A stretch of DNA of 5,679 bases from Georgenia sp. Its GTDB lineage: Bacteria > Actinomycetota > Actinomycetes > Actinomycetales > Actinomycetaceae. Of this stretch, positions 5,303 through 5,679 are shown piece by piece. Position numbers and translations under genes: made by a program. The notes under the pieces are model-generated. The model searched no databases, was not told where the DNA came from, and saw only the letters and a list, made by a program, of their open reading frames with translations. The stretch covers positions 1 to 5,679 of the forward strand of contig DAHVRG010000006.1 in the NCBI GenBank assembly GCA_027322565.1, in the 5' to 3' direction. Every line of letters starts with the position of its first letter. Position 1 is the stretch's first letter.

Positions 5303-5679
5303 ATGTCCGAGCAGGACGACCTGGTCGAGAGGCTGAGGGAGCTGCTGGCGGCCGAGGCGACTGTGCGGGAGGTGCGGATGCTCGGCACCCGCGCCCTCAT
5401 GGTCCGCGAGAAGCTCCTCGTCGGGGCGCTGAGGAACGGGGGACTGCTCGTACGCGTCGATCCCGGACGGCACGAGGAGCTCGCGGCTCGACCCGGCGCG
5501 GCCCAGGCCGTCGAGGAGCACGACCTGAAGGTCATCGGCCAGCCCGAGGTCGACGTGACCAAGCTGGAGGACGGCGACGTCGTCGAGTTCACCGCCGAGG
5601 TCGACGTCCGCCCCGAGATCGAGCTGCCGGACTTCTCCGACATCTCCGTCGAGGTCGACGCCCTCAAGGCCGACGACGA
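5303..5679 (+). CDS. tig: TfoX-N-like domain fused in frame to N-truncated trigger factor (runs off right edge)
   Basis: The frame is open from a well-placed ATG for 125 codons to the edge. Residues 1-69 resemble the N-terminal domain of actinobacterial TfoX/Sxy-family proteins: [15 protein letters not shown] (23-37), then [21 protein letters not shown] (40-60) and ARPGAAQA (62-69). In those relatives I recall MFGGRAF at the first motif and ...AQAEMGAGR after the last. From about residue 70 the sequence is instead trigger factor: [17 protein letters not shown] (69-85), then [27 protein letters not shown] (95-121). In intact trigger factors this part begins near residue 80-85, so the start of the ribosome-binding domain, with its FRxGK-type ribosome-docking loop, is missing. 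The PPIase and chaperone domains would lie beyond the edge. The neighbourhood (tRNA-Pro upstream) suits either parent gene. The join may be a natural deletion or a sequencing/assembly chimera. Identity of the trigger factor half is about 0.9 sure, of the TfoX half about 0.8. Confidence 0.85.
   Translation, partial: MSEQDDLVERLRELLAAEATVREVRMLGTRALMVREKLLVGALRNGGLLVRVDPGRHEELAARPGAAQAVEEHDLKVIGQPEVDVTKLEDGDVVEFTAEVDVRPEIELPDFSDISVEVDALKADD
5501..5512 (+). other. Inferred fusion junction between TfoX-like and trigger factor sequence
   Basis: The identity switches within codons for Ala67-Gln68-Ala69-Val70. Gln-Ala is expected on both sides: ...PGAAQA(EMGAGR) in TfoX-like relatives and ...(Y)xQAVEE in trigger factors. 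The two parents may therefore have shared a short stretch such as GCCCAGGCC here, which would allow microhomology joining. The parental sequences are not in the window, so the exact breakpoint is inferred. Confidence 0.6.

Overview
The window looks like chromosomal DNA of a high-GC actinobacterium (Actinomycetota, probably Micrococcales-like). This rests on the extreme G/C bias at third codon positions, the acidic N-terminal extension on Der, start codons with an extended -10 box just upstream and no Shine-Dalgarno sequence, and the gene content. The genus cannot be told from the sequence.

Layout. Positions 1-268 (minus strand) hold the first 89 codons of an ABC transporter ATPase. A 129-base divergent intergenic region follows, with a perfect 8+8 dyad and an extra half-site. 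Positions 398-2379 (plus strand) are a translationally coupled two-component system: a DesK/NarL-type membrane histidine kinase and a LuxR-type response regulator, sharing a GTGA overlap. Positions 2429-4923 are a second plus-strand unit: der (EngA), the tandem-GTPase ribosome assembly factor, with its stop codon overlapping the start of an unrecognised multi-pass membrane protein (TGATG). Positions 4924-5302 are non-coding apart from a complete tRNA-Pro(GGG). This stretch also holds a hairpin after the membrane gene, a -10 box, a UUCG-capped leader hairpin, a long tRNA terminator-like hairpin with a T tract, and two symmetrical elements. Positions 5303-5679 are the start of a coding region that runs off the right edge.

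The kinase and regulator probably sense an envelope or drug stress and control the divergent ABC transporter and themselves through the dyad. Der acts in 50S assembly, and trigger factor would act at the ribosome exit tunnel.

The main surprise is the last gene. Its first ~69 codons read as a TfoX/Sxy N-terminal-like domain. From codon ~68-70 it becomes, in frame, a trigger factor sequence beginning near residue ~80-85 of a normal trigger factor, so the ribosome-docking loop is missing. This is either a real deletion fusion (tfoX-like::tig) or an assembly/amplification chimera. The sequence alone cannot decide, but the observation is clear.
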